From positions 1,348,986 to 1,412,985 of the forward strand of contig NZ_KE384547.1 of assembly GCF_000426625.1 (NCBI RefSeq): 64,000 bases of DNA, given 5' to 3'. Shown here piece by piece: positions 44,751 through 52,587 of this stretch. Numbering within the stretch: position 1 is the stretch's first letter; the number at the start of each line of letters is the position of its first letter. The notes beneath the pieces are model-generated. The model did not search any database, had not been told where the DNA came from, and saw only the letters and a program-made list of their open reading frames with translations. Source of the DNA: Psychrilyobacter atlanticus DSM 19335. Lineage in GTDB: Bacteria > Fusobacteriota > Fusobacteriia > Fusobacteriales > Fusobacteriaceae. A program made the position numbers and the translations under genes.

Positions 44751-44810
44751 TTACAAACCCTTCCAAAGCATCATCATCATATTTAATTGTCTGAATTCTA
44801 TATTTTTCAT
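44751..44810 (-). CDS. Methionine-rich leader peptide of metG
   Basis: The 19-residue frame reads MKNIEFRQLNMMMMLWKGL. Four consecutive ATG codons lie at 44769-44780. GGAG is nine bases before the start codon. It precedes hairpins, an intrinsic terminator and metG. Ribosome stalling at the Met codons when charged tRNA-Met is scarce would be expected to favour an antiterminated structure and raise synthetase expression. This reading is inference from layout. Confidence 0.78.
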   Translation of the reverse strand: MKNIEFRQLNMMMMLWKGL

Positions 44811-44989
44811 AACAATCTTCTCCATTTGAATTTTTTTAGATAATAACATAAATTTTATTTAAATGTAAAGTCTTTTTTTCAGAATTAATAATTATAAACA
44901 TGTTTTCATAGAAACTTTACCACCTTTCAAATCAACTAAAATAACTAAATATTTCGGGGCACATGTTAGAGCCTGTGTCCTTAAAAGTA

Positions 44990-45022
44990 ATTAAAAAAGA
45001 TCCTAATTTTTTTAGGATCTTT
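44990..45022. terminator. Terminator-like hairpin
   Basis: AAAAAAGATCCTAA and TTAGGATCTTTT form the stem; almost the same sequence ends the GGDEF genes at 41498-41530. It lies downstream of the frameshifted gene at 45151-45365. Between 45023 and 45150 a remnant frame (EPSKLLKNLVEEGAAYSDAL) is visible on the minus strand. Confidence 0.7.
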
Positions 45023-45150
45023 TATTATTTTAAGAGGTCAAGTGCATCAGAATACGCGGCTCCTTCCTCTACTAGATTTTTCAATAATTTAGAGGGTTCA
45101 AGTATCTAAGTAAATGCCGTTTTTGACCTCTAAGTTTAGAGGGTTTAATT

Positions 45151-45365
45151 TTAATAACTATAATCGTATTCCTCTTCTTCTTCTTCTTCTTCTTCTTCTC
45201 GACCCAGATCACTTTCAAACATAATATTGATATTTAGAGTTTTGATATGTTTATCCAAAACTACATATATATCATTTAATTTTTCGTGATTTTTCTCATT
45301 TATTTGCATTAGAATTTCTTTATATACTGTGAATACAACTCTTCTAATTCTTTAGAAATTTTCAT
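45151..45365 (-). pseudogene. Frameshifted or coupled small gene with poly-Glu tail
   Basis: An ATG behind AGGAGG starts MKISKELEELYSQYIKKF and stops. The stop overlaps a second ATG (TAATG) that opens MQINEKNHEKLNDIYVVLDK in another frame and runs to an acidic tail of about nine Glu then YDYSY. Either one base was lost in a single gene of about 70 codons, or these are two translationally coupled mini-ORFs. The Glu run is encoded by a GAA trinucleotide repeat (45174-45199). I do not recognise the family. Confidence 0.5.
45174..45199. repeat. CTT/GAA trinucleotide microsatellite
   Basis: Just under nine uninterrupted CTT units (+ strand). In the leftward frame they encode Glu, so changes in copy number would alter length without shifting frame. 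Confidence 0.85.
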
Positions 45366-45435
45366 TTTACCTCCTAAAATTAATTTTTACAATCTATACA
45401 CTTTATACAATAATATTTCAATAAAATCAATATTT

Positions 45436-45601
45436 ACTTACTAGCGTATTGATAAATTTACCCGTAGAATCTAAAAGAAACTCAGGCTCACTACTATATG
45501 GAGCCATTCCTGGAACTAGCAAACCTAGTAATGGAGGTAGCCTAATGGGTAAAGATGAATTTATGACTGCTACGAAACTTCGGAGTTTCATGGGAAGTTG
45601 A
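45436..45601 (+). pseudogene. Probable C-terminal remnant of an IS200/IS605 tnpB
   Basis: The open frame LLTSVLINLPVESKRNSGS... PGTSKPSNGGSLMGKDEF then MTATKLRSFMGS resembles the variable tail of TnpB proteins, where LPVE is followed by Gly/Ser-rich sequence. Nothing of the catalytic domain remains upstream (a stop precedes it). Its 3' part is unusually rich in short hairpins (GAAACTTCGGAGTTTC), as the omega RNA overlapping a tnpB end would be. Identification is tentative. Confidence 0.4.
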
Positions 45602-45614
45602 GTGAGTAGAGAAA

Positions 45615-45650
45615 AATCCAGGGAAATTAATTTACCCGGATTTTTCTATT
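45615..45650. terminator. Hairpin, terminator or IS right end
   Basis: AAAAATCC-AGGG and CCC-GGATTTTT form a stem followed by T. It may be the right-end hairpin of the IS605-type remnant. Confidence 0.6.
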
Positions 45651-45776
45651 TTTTTATAATTGTAAAACTTTCTTCGGCTTTAACTCTTCTTAATATCCCT
45701 TTCTGTATTTCAGTTTTATCTTTTAGATCTTCCAATTTTACTTTTAGAAGAGCTCTATAACCATAAGCCTAAAAAT
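45651..45776 (-). pseudogene. Fragment of an unrecognised gene
   Basis: On the minus strand a frame without a start codon reads AYGYRALLKVKLEDLKDKTE then IQKGILRRVKAEESFTIIKK and stop. It begins right after the TPR gene stop in another frame. It may be the end of an older gene cut by recombination. Confidence 0.3.
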
Positions 45777-46415
45777 TTATTGAGAGTCAATCTCAATGGC
45801 TTTAGTATAATCCTCTAATGCACCTTCAATATTGCCTAATTTTTCCCTAATTTTCCCTCTATCGCTATAGTTATAAATATAGTTAGGATCGACTTCTATT
45901 CCTTTAGTATAGTCTTCTAATGCACCATCAGTATTGCCTAATTTTTCCCTAATTTTCCCTCTATAGATATAGTTATAAATATAGTTAGGATCGACTTCTA
46001 TTCCTTTAGTATAATCCTCTAATGCACCATCAGTATTCCCCAATTTTTCCCTAAGTTGCCCTCTGTAGTTATAGTTATAAACATAGTTAGGATCGACTTC
46101 TATTCCTTTAGTATAGTCTTCTAATGCACCATCAGTATTGCCTAATTTTTCCCTAAGTTGCCCTCTATAGATATAGTTATAAATATAGTTAGGATCGACT
46201 TCTATTCCTTTAGTATAGTCTTCTAATGCTTCATCAGTATTGCCTAATTTTTCCCTAAGTAATCCTTTTCGACTATAGCTATAGGCAGCTGTATTGACTG
46301 TAGTATAAGGTTTATTGTTCACATCAAGATTTGAACCTGTTTTTCGCTTTTGACAACCTATAAATAATATTATTAAAAATAATATTAATAATTTCTTTAC
46401 CCATTTTCTTTTCAA
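45777..46415 (-). CDS. TPR-repeat lipoprotein
   Basis: This 212-residue protein has a lipoprotein signal (LIILFIGC) and five 34-residue TPR units of the pattern REKLGNTDGALEDYTKGIEV then DPNYIYNYxYRGQL. The units are almost identical in protein and DNA (102-bp period). TPR lipoproteins usually scaffold other envelope proteins; no partner is evident. The near identity marks recent expansion or repeated homogenisation, and unit number may vary between strains. Confidence 0.88.
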   Translation of the reverse strand: MKRKWVKKLLILFLIILFIGCQKRKTGSNLDVNNKPYTTVNTAAYSYSRKGLLREKLGNTDEALEDYTKGIEVDPNYIYNYIYRGQLREKLGNTDGALEDYTKGIEVDPNYVYNYNYRGQLREKLGNTDGALEDYTKGIEVDPNYIYNYIYRGKIREKLGNTDGALEDYTKGIEVDPNYIYNYSDRGKIREKLGNIEGALEDYTKAIEIDSQ

Positions 46416-46604
46416 TTAATTCCCCCTAATAAGTTTATTTCACGCAATATCTTAATACAGTATTTCAAATAATAGAATTCCTTTCCCTTAATTTTCATTC
46501 CTTTTGGTTTCATTTCTATTCTATTTTGTTTTTTAAGTCTTAATTAATTATAATTTTATATTTTTTTTATATAAAAGTCAATTTTAAATAGAAAAAATAC
46601 TACT

Positions 46605-46679
46605 CTTAACTTTCACCCTTTTATGTGTTAAAACTCCTATAGGAGTTGTTTTTTATGACACAATAAAAAAAATACTTAG
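46605..46679 (+). repeat. 75-bp direct repeat, left copy
   Basis: This matches 50027-50101 over 75 bases without gaps and with seven differences. It contains the palindrome CTCCTATAGGAG, a ribosome site and the first codons of a recombinase-like gene. Confidence 0.9.
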
Positions 46680-46831
46680 AAAACAACTATACCAAAGCTA
46701 CTATTGAGGCCTATTTTAAAGGAATAACTATATTCAATAATTTTTTAAAAGATAGAGAAATAAATAGATCTATTATAGATGAATCGCGGACAAAATTTAA
46801 AGAAAATCGAAGACAAAGTAATAAAAAATAA
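46655..46831 (+). pseudogene. Remnant of a tyrosine-recombinase-like N-terminus
   Basis: From ATG the frame reads MTQ, a TAA stop, then KKYLENNYTKATIEAYFKG, ITIFNNFLKDREINRSIID and on to a stop at 46829-46831. The N-terminus resembles the core-binding (SAM-like) domain of phage-type integrases (xYLxxNYSKATIxAYxxxIxxF). The right repeat copy has TAC (Tyr) at the codon that is TAA here, so this copy carries a nonsense mutation and is also truncated. Identification of the family is tentative. Confidence 0.5.
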
Positions 46832-46864
46832 TAAATAAAAAGACAGTAATTTTATACTGTCCTT
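46832..46864. terminator. Terminator-like hairpin
   Basis: AAAGACAGTA and TACTGTCCTTT form the stem after the recombinase remnant. Confidence 0.65.
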
Positions 46865-47012
46865 TAAAGGTCTATTTTATTGATGCCAATTATGAAGGTT
46901 ACAAAAGAATTAAAAAGACACAATCATTAGTATAAAGAAATTATACCGTTGACAAGCCTATCTTTTTTGAATGTAAATTAAGAATATATTACTCCCTAAC
47001 TACCTTCTTACT

Positions 47013-48665
47013 CTATACCTTTTTTTTTAATTCACAGGCCTCCTGAGTTTTATGTGAACGATGCTTTTTATATTCAGATTTTATAAATGTAGGATTATAT
47101 TTAAAGAAATCTTCGACTTCATAATAGGCTTCTCCTACACAATTTAACCCTTTGTAACTTCTTGCCATTAAAATATGGAGAAGGTCAGATTTTCTTTTAA
47201 CTACGTAATTAGTAATCCTTAGTATAGAAAAACCCCTTTTAAGTGCTTTCTCCATTTTTTCAATATCCCTTATTCTAGTAGATTTGAAACCATCTTCTCC
47301 ACCAAAATATCCACCTGAAGGGTGAAAGTGTTGCGCACCGTCTATTTCTACAAAAAGATTTTTCTTACGAATATAAAAATCAAAATGTCTGTTAGTTTTT
47401 AACCATGAAGGTTTAGCTCTATAAGTATACTCAATTTTTTCTTTAATTAAAAAATCTTCAAAAATCTTCTCTCCAAGAGACTGACCACCTTTTGAACATT
47501 TAGGACAACCAGCTAGTTCATCACATATGAGATGAGCCAAAGTAGCTTCCCATATGTAATTACATTCTTCATTAAGACATTTTAACTGGTGTTTCTTTCC
47601 CATTCCTTCATATGGTGTAAGTAGTTTAATTTTTTTTGTTTTGAAAATTTTATCAACTGTTTTAACGTCAAGTCTTTTTGTCTTTCCTACTTTAGCCGCA
47701 GCACATACAGGACAACCATGTCCTTGATTTATAGTAGTAGGTTTAACATTCCAATGGTTGTTACACACTAAGCATAAATGCTCAATTTTGTCATTAGCAT
47801 CTGTTGGATTGTTTATCAGCTTTATTTTCTTTTGAATAAGAGATTGTTTGTATTCCTCTATCCCAAATTTAAGCCGTCCAGAACATTTAGGACACCCTGT
47901 TGCTCTTCTTTTGTTTCCTGGTTTTATTTTTTGAATGTTTGCAGGTATCACATTCCATATATAACCACACTTAGTGCATTCTACTTTAATCTTTGCAATA
48001 GACTTAATATAAGTCCCATGGACTATAATTCCGTCTACTAAATTTTTTATAAATTCTTCATGTGATTTTCTAGAATTTTCTATACGAGATTTTTTTCTAC
48101 AAAAATGACAACCTGTTTTTCCAGACTTAATATCTTTTGGACATCCCTTAAATTCTTTTCCGCACACTAGACACTTATGAATTATATGAGTTGTTAATTT
48201 CTGAACATTCTCTAGTGGAATAATATTATATTTTTTTACGTCATCTTTATACTTATTTGTTCTTTCTCTCATTATTCTTATCTTTTTGCAATTTGAACAT
48301 TCATATCCCCCACTAATTCTTTGCGCCACAACAACTTCTTGATCATTACATTTCTTACAACAGAATCTATTTTTTACTCTGGAATTTATATATTTATCAA
48401 GAAGTATCCAGTTAGAGTTTTTTATCTTTTCTAAAAACTCTTCATGCGAGTCTCTTAGGTGATTGCCATACTTTTTCTTTCTACATTCAGGGCATCCACT
48501 ACCTTTTAATATATCACTCGGAGCTGCTTTTCATTTGTGCCCACACTCTTTTTCAAGGCAGAGATGATCGATAGGGCTCTTATTATTAAGATATTTCCCT
48601 ATAACTGCAATCTTCCTTCCTTTTAGTCTTTCAACGTACTCACTATGTTTCAACTTTTTCACCAT
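47013..48665 (-). pseudogene. Multi-zinc-finger nuclease gene interrupted by one in-frame TGA
   Basis: From an ATG at 48665 with a GGAGG ribosome site, one continuous frame of 551 codons encodes repeated zinc modules of the type CxxC...W...P...GCPxC. A C-terminal nuclease domain follows (HFDFYIRKKNLFVEIDGAQH, then SILRITNYVV), like Vsr/DUF559-type PD-(D/E)XK enzymes. The frame is broken only by TGA at 48531-48533 (codon 45), exactly where the module pattern (CGHK-W, compare CGYIW, CNNHW, CNYIW) calls for Trp; TGG to TGA explains it. Downstream of the stop, 438 residues could be made from an internal GTG. Such proteins are often near mobile or defence genes. Confidence 0.82.
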
Positions 48666-49200
48666 AATTCCTCCAGTTAAAAAATCAGATTAAATTTTTT
48701 CAAATTATTATGTCTTTCTCCTAATTAGAATTGGAACATATTATTTAATTCTTAACAAGAGCGTAATCTCCTTTCATTTTTTTACTAAAAAAGGAGAAAT
48801 AGATTTAATTTATCTAATCGCCCTTTATATTGAGGAAACTATATCAATTTTTTATTCTTGAAAAAGATAGTATTGAATTTTAAAAAATAATTTTTTGTAC
48901 ATTTATTTGAAACTATTTTAAATTTTGTTTGCATTCATGTCCTCTTTATTGGATTTCAGACTGTCCGAGGTTATTTTAATGGATTAAATCTACTTAATCC
49001 TAATAATACCAGTAGATATGACATAATATAACCGAAATTATATTCATTTTGATTATTTCCATTAATTTTAAATTATTTATTATATAAAAATATTTTTGAA
49101 ATATATGGTAATATTACGTATAAATTGTTAATAAATCTTAACTCAATTATTTAATACCATAGTGATTTAAGATTAAATTATATTTTTAAAGGAGTGAAAT
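48666..49200. other. Divergent intergenic region
   Basis: AT-rich with no recognisable gene or strong hairpin. It must hold the promoters for the leftward nuclease gene and the rightward alkylation-repair gene. Confidence 0.45.
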
Positions 49201-49878
49201 ATGAATATATTCGAAGAATTAAAAAGCCTTTCAGATGAAAGCTATAAAAGTTTTATTATAAAATTAGTTCCTACAAATCATAATATTTTAGGGGTCAGAA
49301 TGCCTTTATTAAAGAAGTTAGCTAAAAAAATTACTAAAGAATCACCATATGAATTTTTAGCTCTAGATAAAGGGAACAATTATGAAATGATTATGTTAGA
49401 AGGCTTAGTTATTTCATCTCTTAAAATTCCATTTTCCGATCTTGTCTCGTACATTGAAACTTATATGAAAAAAATTGATAATTGGGCCCAAGTCGATTCC
49501 TTTGTGATGAACTTTAAAGGTATTAAAAAAGACAAAGAAGTTGTATTTAATATGCTAAAACCATGGTTAAATTCAAAAGAAGAATTTATTGTTAGGACTG
49601 CTCTTCTCATACTCCTTAGTTACTATGTAAATAAAGAGTACCTTCAGAATATATTTGATATTTCTAATAAAATAACTCATAAGGGTCACTATGTTTTTAT
49701 GGGTAATGCCTGGCTTATTTCTGTGTGCATGGCTAAATTTCCAGAAGAAACTATCTTATTTTTTAAAGACAATCGATTAGATAAACTTACCCATAACAAA
49801 GCTATTCAAAAATCACGTGAAAGTAATAGAGTCAGCAAGGAACACAAAAATCTTTTAAAAACTTTAAAAAGAATATAG
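49201..49878 (+). CDS. DNA alkylation repair protein (AlkD-like)
   Basis: A 225-residue all-helical HEAT-like repeat protein. It contains GVRMPLLKKLAKKI and the conserved KKIDNWAQVDSFVMNF, whose Trp and Asp correspond to the lesion-site residues of AlkD. These monofunctional glycosylases excise alkylated purines such as N3- and N7-alkyl adducts. AAAGGAGTG precedes ATG. It lies within the segment bounded by the 75-bp direct repeats. Confidence 0.9.
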   Translation: MNIFEELKSLSDESYKSFIIKLVPTNHNILGVRMPLLKKLAKKITKESPYEFLALDKGNNYEMIMLEGLVISSLKIPFSDLVSYIETYMKKIDNWAQVDSFVMNFKGIKKDKEVVFNMLKPWLNSKEEFIVRTALLILLSYYVNKEYLQNIFDISNKITHKGHYVFMGNAWLISVCMAKFPEETILFFKDNRLDKLTHNKAIQKSRESNRVSKEHKNLLKTLKRI

Positions 49879-50026
49879 TACTTAAACAGTACTTACAAGA
49901 GCCTAAATCGTCAAAGAAGTAGGTCTGTCTCATATTTTGTGTAAACCTCTAAATGGGTGTAAACTAAAATTATGTTTATTTTATCGTTCATTAAAAATAA
50001 AAGGACACTATAAATTAAATAGTCCC
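49879..50026. other. Segment with possible insertion-sequence end
   Basis: Sequence at 49921-49966 (TCTGTCTCATATTTTGTGTA and a GTGTAAACTAAA follow-up) is reminiscent of the ends of IS256-type elements, but no transposase remains. A GGACACTAT..ATAGTCC hairpin lies at about 50003-50026. Confidence 0.25.
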
Positions 50027-50101
50027 CTTAACTTTTAGCCTTTTATGTTTTAAAACTCCTATAGGAGGTATTTTTTATGACAGAATACAAAAAATACTTA
50101 G
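50027..50101 (+). repeat. 75-bp direct repeat, right copy
   Basis: Matches 46605-46679. Here the frame after ATG reads MTEYKKYLADK and is cut off after the repeat by the terminator of the neighbouring gene, so the junction of the rearrangement lies at about 50102. Confidence 0.9.
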
Positions 50102-50105
50102 CAGA

Positions 50106-50130
50106 TAAAAAGGCTCTCGAAAGAGCCTTA
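50106..50130 (-). terminator. Terminator of the thioesterase gene
   Basis: AAGGCTCT and AGAGCCTT pair around a CGAA (TTCG on the minus strand) tetraloop, followed by T on the minus strand. Confidence 0.9.
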
Positions 50131-50133
50131 ACT

Positions 50134-50583
50134 TTATTTTTTTATTGCAACAAATTCTCCTGTAAACTTAGCTAAAATCTCACATGAATTTCTATGTTTT
50201 AAAACAGCATTCACCATAATTCTTCCCTTTCCGAATTTATTATATATTTTTTTTAATTTCGCTATATCCTTTTCCAGGAGAGGCTCTGTAATTACAATAT
50301 AGTCTTCAACTACAGGTTTTATGAAATCGGTGCTATTGCTTTTTATGAGAATAATCGCATTATTGTCAATATCTTCTATTAAAATTCTAACTCTCCCCCA
50401 ACCTGCTAAAGTCATCACAGAGGAAATACTTCCTCCAAATACAGAATTAGTATGATTGATGTGTTTTTTATATTCCCCTGAAACAATTATTTCGTTATCC
50501 CCTATATTTTCAATAATAAATCCCATTTCCTTTACGATAGGGATATTTTCTATAATATACTTTTGAAGTTCAATCTTATCCAT
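50134..50583 (-). CDS. YiiD-type hotdog thioesterase
   Basis: A 149-residue hotdog-fold protein with HINHTNSVFGGSISSVMTLA, the segment carrying the conserved Asn/His and Gly residues of the YiiD C-terminal-like thioesterase family. In YiiD this domain is fused to a GNAT domain; here it stands alone. It probably hydrolyses acyl-CoA or acyl-ACP thioesters; the natural substrate is unknown. Confidence 0.82.
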   Translation of the reverse strand: MDKIELQKYIIENIPIVKEMGFIIENIGDNEIIVSGEYKKHINHTNSVFGGSISSVMTLAGWGRVRILIEDIDNNAIILIKSNSTDFIKPVVEDYIVITEPLLEKDIAKLKKIYNKFGKGRIMVNAVLKHRNSCEILAKFTGEFVAIKK

Positions 50584-50741
50584 GATATCCTCCTTGATAA
50601 ATACAATTAAATTATTATACTACAAATATATCTATAGGAAGAGACATATCTAAAATATATTGTTTTTTATTGCTCTTTAAAATTAAAGGTAAAAAAAAAT
50701 TTAACTTAATTGAAATGGATTTATACTTTTTTTTACAAAGG

Positions 50742-51095
50742 CTATTCCAAACTATCAACTATATCTCGGCTTTTTTTCAAACTAATAATAGTTACTATAA
50801 ATATTAGTAAACTGATCATCCCTAAAGTATGTAATGTTTTCTCTAGGGAACCTTCACTAAAACCATCCATTCCAATGATACATCCTGTTAAAAAATTACT
50901 ATATAAACCTCTCTTTTTTTTCCCTTTTTTTTCCCATAAATAAAGTATATACGTGCCAAGAGCGACCATTAAAAATGTAACAACATCATGACTTCTAGGA
51001 ATAACCCCAAGTTTTACCCCTTTATATACTGCAAAAAATTTTAACAGAACCAATAATAATAAAGAACACCAGATCATTATTTTTTTCTTTTTCAT
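50742..51095 (-). CDS. Small multi-pass membrane protein A
   Basis: A 117-residue protein with four predicted membrane segments. It begins MKKKKIMIWCSLLLLVLLKF and contains FAVYKGVKLGVIP and NFLTGCIIGMDGF. It is clearly homologous to the protein at 51427-51804 (same WCSLL..LVLLK start, FLTGC motif and LHTLGMISLLIFIVTIISL end). The function is unknown. Confidence 0.72.
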   Translation of the reverse strand: MKKKKIMIWCSLLLLVLLKFFAVYKGVKLGVIPRSHDVVTFLMVALGTYILYLWEKKGKKKRGLYSNFLTGCIIGMDGFSEGSLEKTLHTLGMISLLIFIVTIISLKKSRDIVDSLE

Positions 51096-51218
51096 ATGAC
51101 CCCCTGTAATAAAAATGATAAATTTTAACCAAATAATATTGAAACTTATTATGAGTGTCTTTCAAATTTTAATAAAAGTCAACCTAAGTTTTAGTAGAAT
51201 AGCGCTTTATTTATTTAG

Positions 51219-51461
51219 TTAATCGACTTCTTTTTCACCTTTATATTTTGTTTTTGATTTAATTTTTCCATTTTTATAATTTTCTTGTAATTCCACTTTT
51301 CCATTTTCATAATAGAAAGTTGCTTCTCCTGTATATGGATTTTTTTGATCTATTTCATAAAAAGTCCCGTATCTGTTTTGTAAGTAACTTCTATTGATTG
51401 TTTTTCCATAACAAGTTAAACTTATACTAATTATTAATATTATCAATATTTTTTTCAACAA
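51219..51461 (-). CDS. Short MORN/YwqK-type exported protein
   Basis: An 80-residue protein with an N-terminal hydrophobic signal (ILIILIISISLTC) and one MORN-variant unit, FYYENGKVELQENYKNGKIK. The Cys at the end of the signal lacks a standard lipobox. It starts at a TTG codon inside the last 35 bases of the preceding gene, so the two overlap and are probably coupled. A long relative is at 30953-32833. Confidence 0.65.
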   Translation of the reverse strand: MLKKILIILIISISLTCYGKTINRSYLQNRYGTFYEIDQKNPYTGEATFYYENGKVELQENYKNGKIKSKTKYKGEKEVD

Positions 51462-51804
51462 TTTTCGTCCCCTTTTTTCCCAAACTAATTAAAGTTACTA
51501 TAAATACCAGTAAACTAATTACACCTAAAGCATGTAATATATTTTCAGGTGAATCTCCATAAGGGCTATTTGGTTTTAAAATATTAATAAATCCAAATAA
51601 ACATCCCGTTAAAAAAGAAATATATAAACTTTTCTTTCTTTTAAAAATTAATAGATAAGCTATTATGGTAAAAACATATACAATTGTATATATGTATATA
51701 TCATCAAATTGGGGTAAAATATCAAATTTTACTCCTTTATATAATGCGAATATTTTTAACAAAACCAATGATAATAAAGAACACCAGGTCATTTTCTTTT
51801 TCAT
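51427..51804 (-). CDS. Small multi-pass membrane protein B
   Basis: A 125-residue protein with four predicted membrane segments, homologous to the gene at 50742-51095: it shares MKKKMTWCSLLSLVLLK, FALYKGVKF, SFLTGCLFGF and ALGVISLLVFIVTLISL. The pair arose by duplication with the MORN-type gene between them. Its 3' end overlaps that gene. The function is unknown. Confidence 0.72.
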   Translation of the reverse strand: MKKKMTWCSLLSLVLLKIFALYKGVKFDILPQFDDIYIYTIVYVFTIIAYLLIFKRKKSLYISFLTGCLFGFINILKPNSPYGDSPENILHALGVISLLVFIVTLISLGKKGTKIVEKNIDNINN

Positions 51805-51879
51805 AACATCTCCTTTTTTTATTATTTTTTAAGTTTCACTTAAGGTAATATTATCTTTTAATTTTTAAAAAGTCAACTC

Positions 51880-51957
51880 AAATCTGTATAATCTACAGGA
51901 ATGGCGACATTGTAAGAACAGTACTGCTGAAGCTCAACGACTATAAACTTCGGTTTA
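51880..51957 (+). pseudogene. Possible C-terminal remnant of a second tnpB
   Basis: The frame ICIIYRNGDIVRTVLLKLND then YKLRFN and stop resembles the region just after the last catalytic motif of TnpB (IYACGDxVRP). Only about 25 codons are left. Identification is weak, but it sits beside an unexplained GC-richer block as the right end of an IS605-type element would. Confidence 0.3.
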
Positions 51958-52200
51958 ATTAAATTCTTTTTCTAGATGTTATTCTACTCCTCAGTAAATA
52001 TCTTTACGAGTTTCGCCGTACTCACCATGTCCGTCAGGCACCCCACTAAGAAACGGGGATCCATGGCCTCACTCTATAACATCAAATGGTTATTGCTTCG
52101 TCTTCTCTATTTGAGAGAAGTCAGAATGAGGAAGTATAAGATTTTTTGCTTTTCTTTGGTTCGTTTCTTTTGCTGCATTTTTATTTTTTTCTAATGTTAT
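51958..52200. other. Unexplained block richer in G+C
   Basis: This stretch is visibly less A/T-rich than its surroundings and has CCCC/GGGG, CCATG/CATGG and CTTCTC/GAGAAG pairings. One frame (52000-52194) is open, but I see no ribosome site or family match, so I do not call it a gene. It may be the end of a mobile element or a structured RNA. Confidence 0.4.
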
Positions 52201-52587
52201 TAGAGAAAAATAAAATATTCGCATATCTGAAATGAACCCAGTTAAGGATGGAATCCTTAGAATTTCTAGGGGGTAAAGGTTATCCTTATTAAAAACAAAT
52301 CTGATTCCCTAAGTCATATAAAAAATATATTACTTAGAGACGATCTCTCCAAGACAAATAAGATTCTTATCATAAGAATCTTGCGAAAGAGCTTAGGAGG
52401 GGAATGAGGGGGGTATTTTTGAGATTTAAGATAAAACTTTACTTTTTGTAACAGCTATGATACTATTTAATGGTAACAGAGAGTAAGACAAGAGCTTCAT
52501 TAGTTAAGAAACCCTTGATTGGGTCAGAGTTATATGAATTTTCAAGAAAAACTTATCTGTATTAAAATTTTACGGAGGAATATATAT
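52201..52587 (+). other. Long hairpin-rich leader region of csp
   Basis: Perfect stems include AAGGAT/ATCCTT at 52244-52258 and an 11-base AAGATTCTTAT/ATAAGAATCTT stem at 52360-52382; a smaller GAGA/TCTC stem lies between them. Purine runs (GGAGGGGAATGAGGGGGG) follow. Cold-shock mRNAs often have long structured 5' leaders, so part of this may be the csp leader; the promoter is not identified. Confidence 0.4.

Noticed and set aside
44598-44830. T-box or SAM riboswitch before metG
   Set aside because: No AGGGTGG-type T-box motif, specifier-loop layout or SAM aptamer blocks are present; the Met-codon ORF explains the region better.
46605-46660. Intact integrase gene at the left 75-bp repeat
   Set aside because: Codon 4 is a stop and the frame ends after 59 codons, far short of a recombinase.
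51898-51960. Group I intron core (AACGACTATA)
   Set aside because: The short match to the P3/P4 region is not followed by recognisable P6, P7 and P3' elements.
51976-52194. 72-codon frame MLFYSSVNIFTSFAVLTMSV...
   Set aside because: No ribosome site or family match; it is more likely open by chance in the GC-richer block.
52519-52587. 23-residue N-terminal extension of the cold-shock protein
   Set aside because: Cold-shock proteins start at MLKGTVKWF, and a strong ribosome site precedes that ATG.
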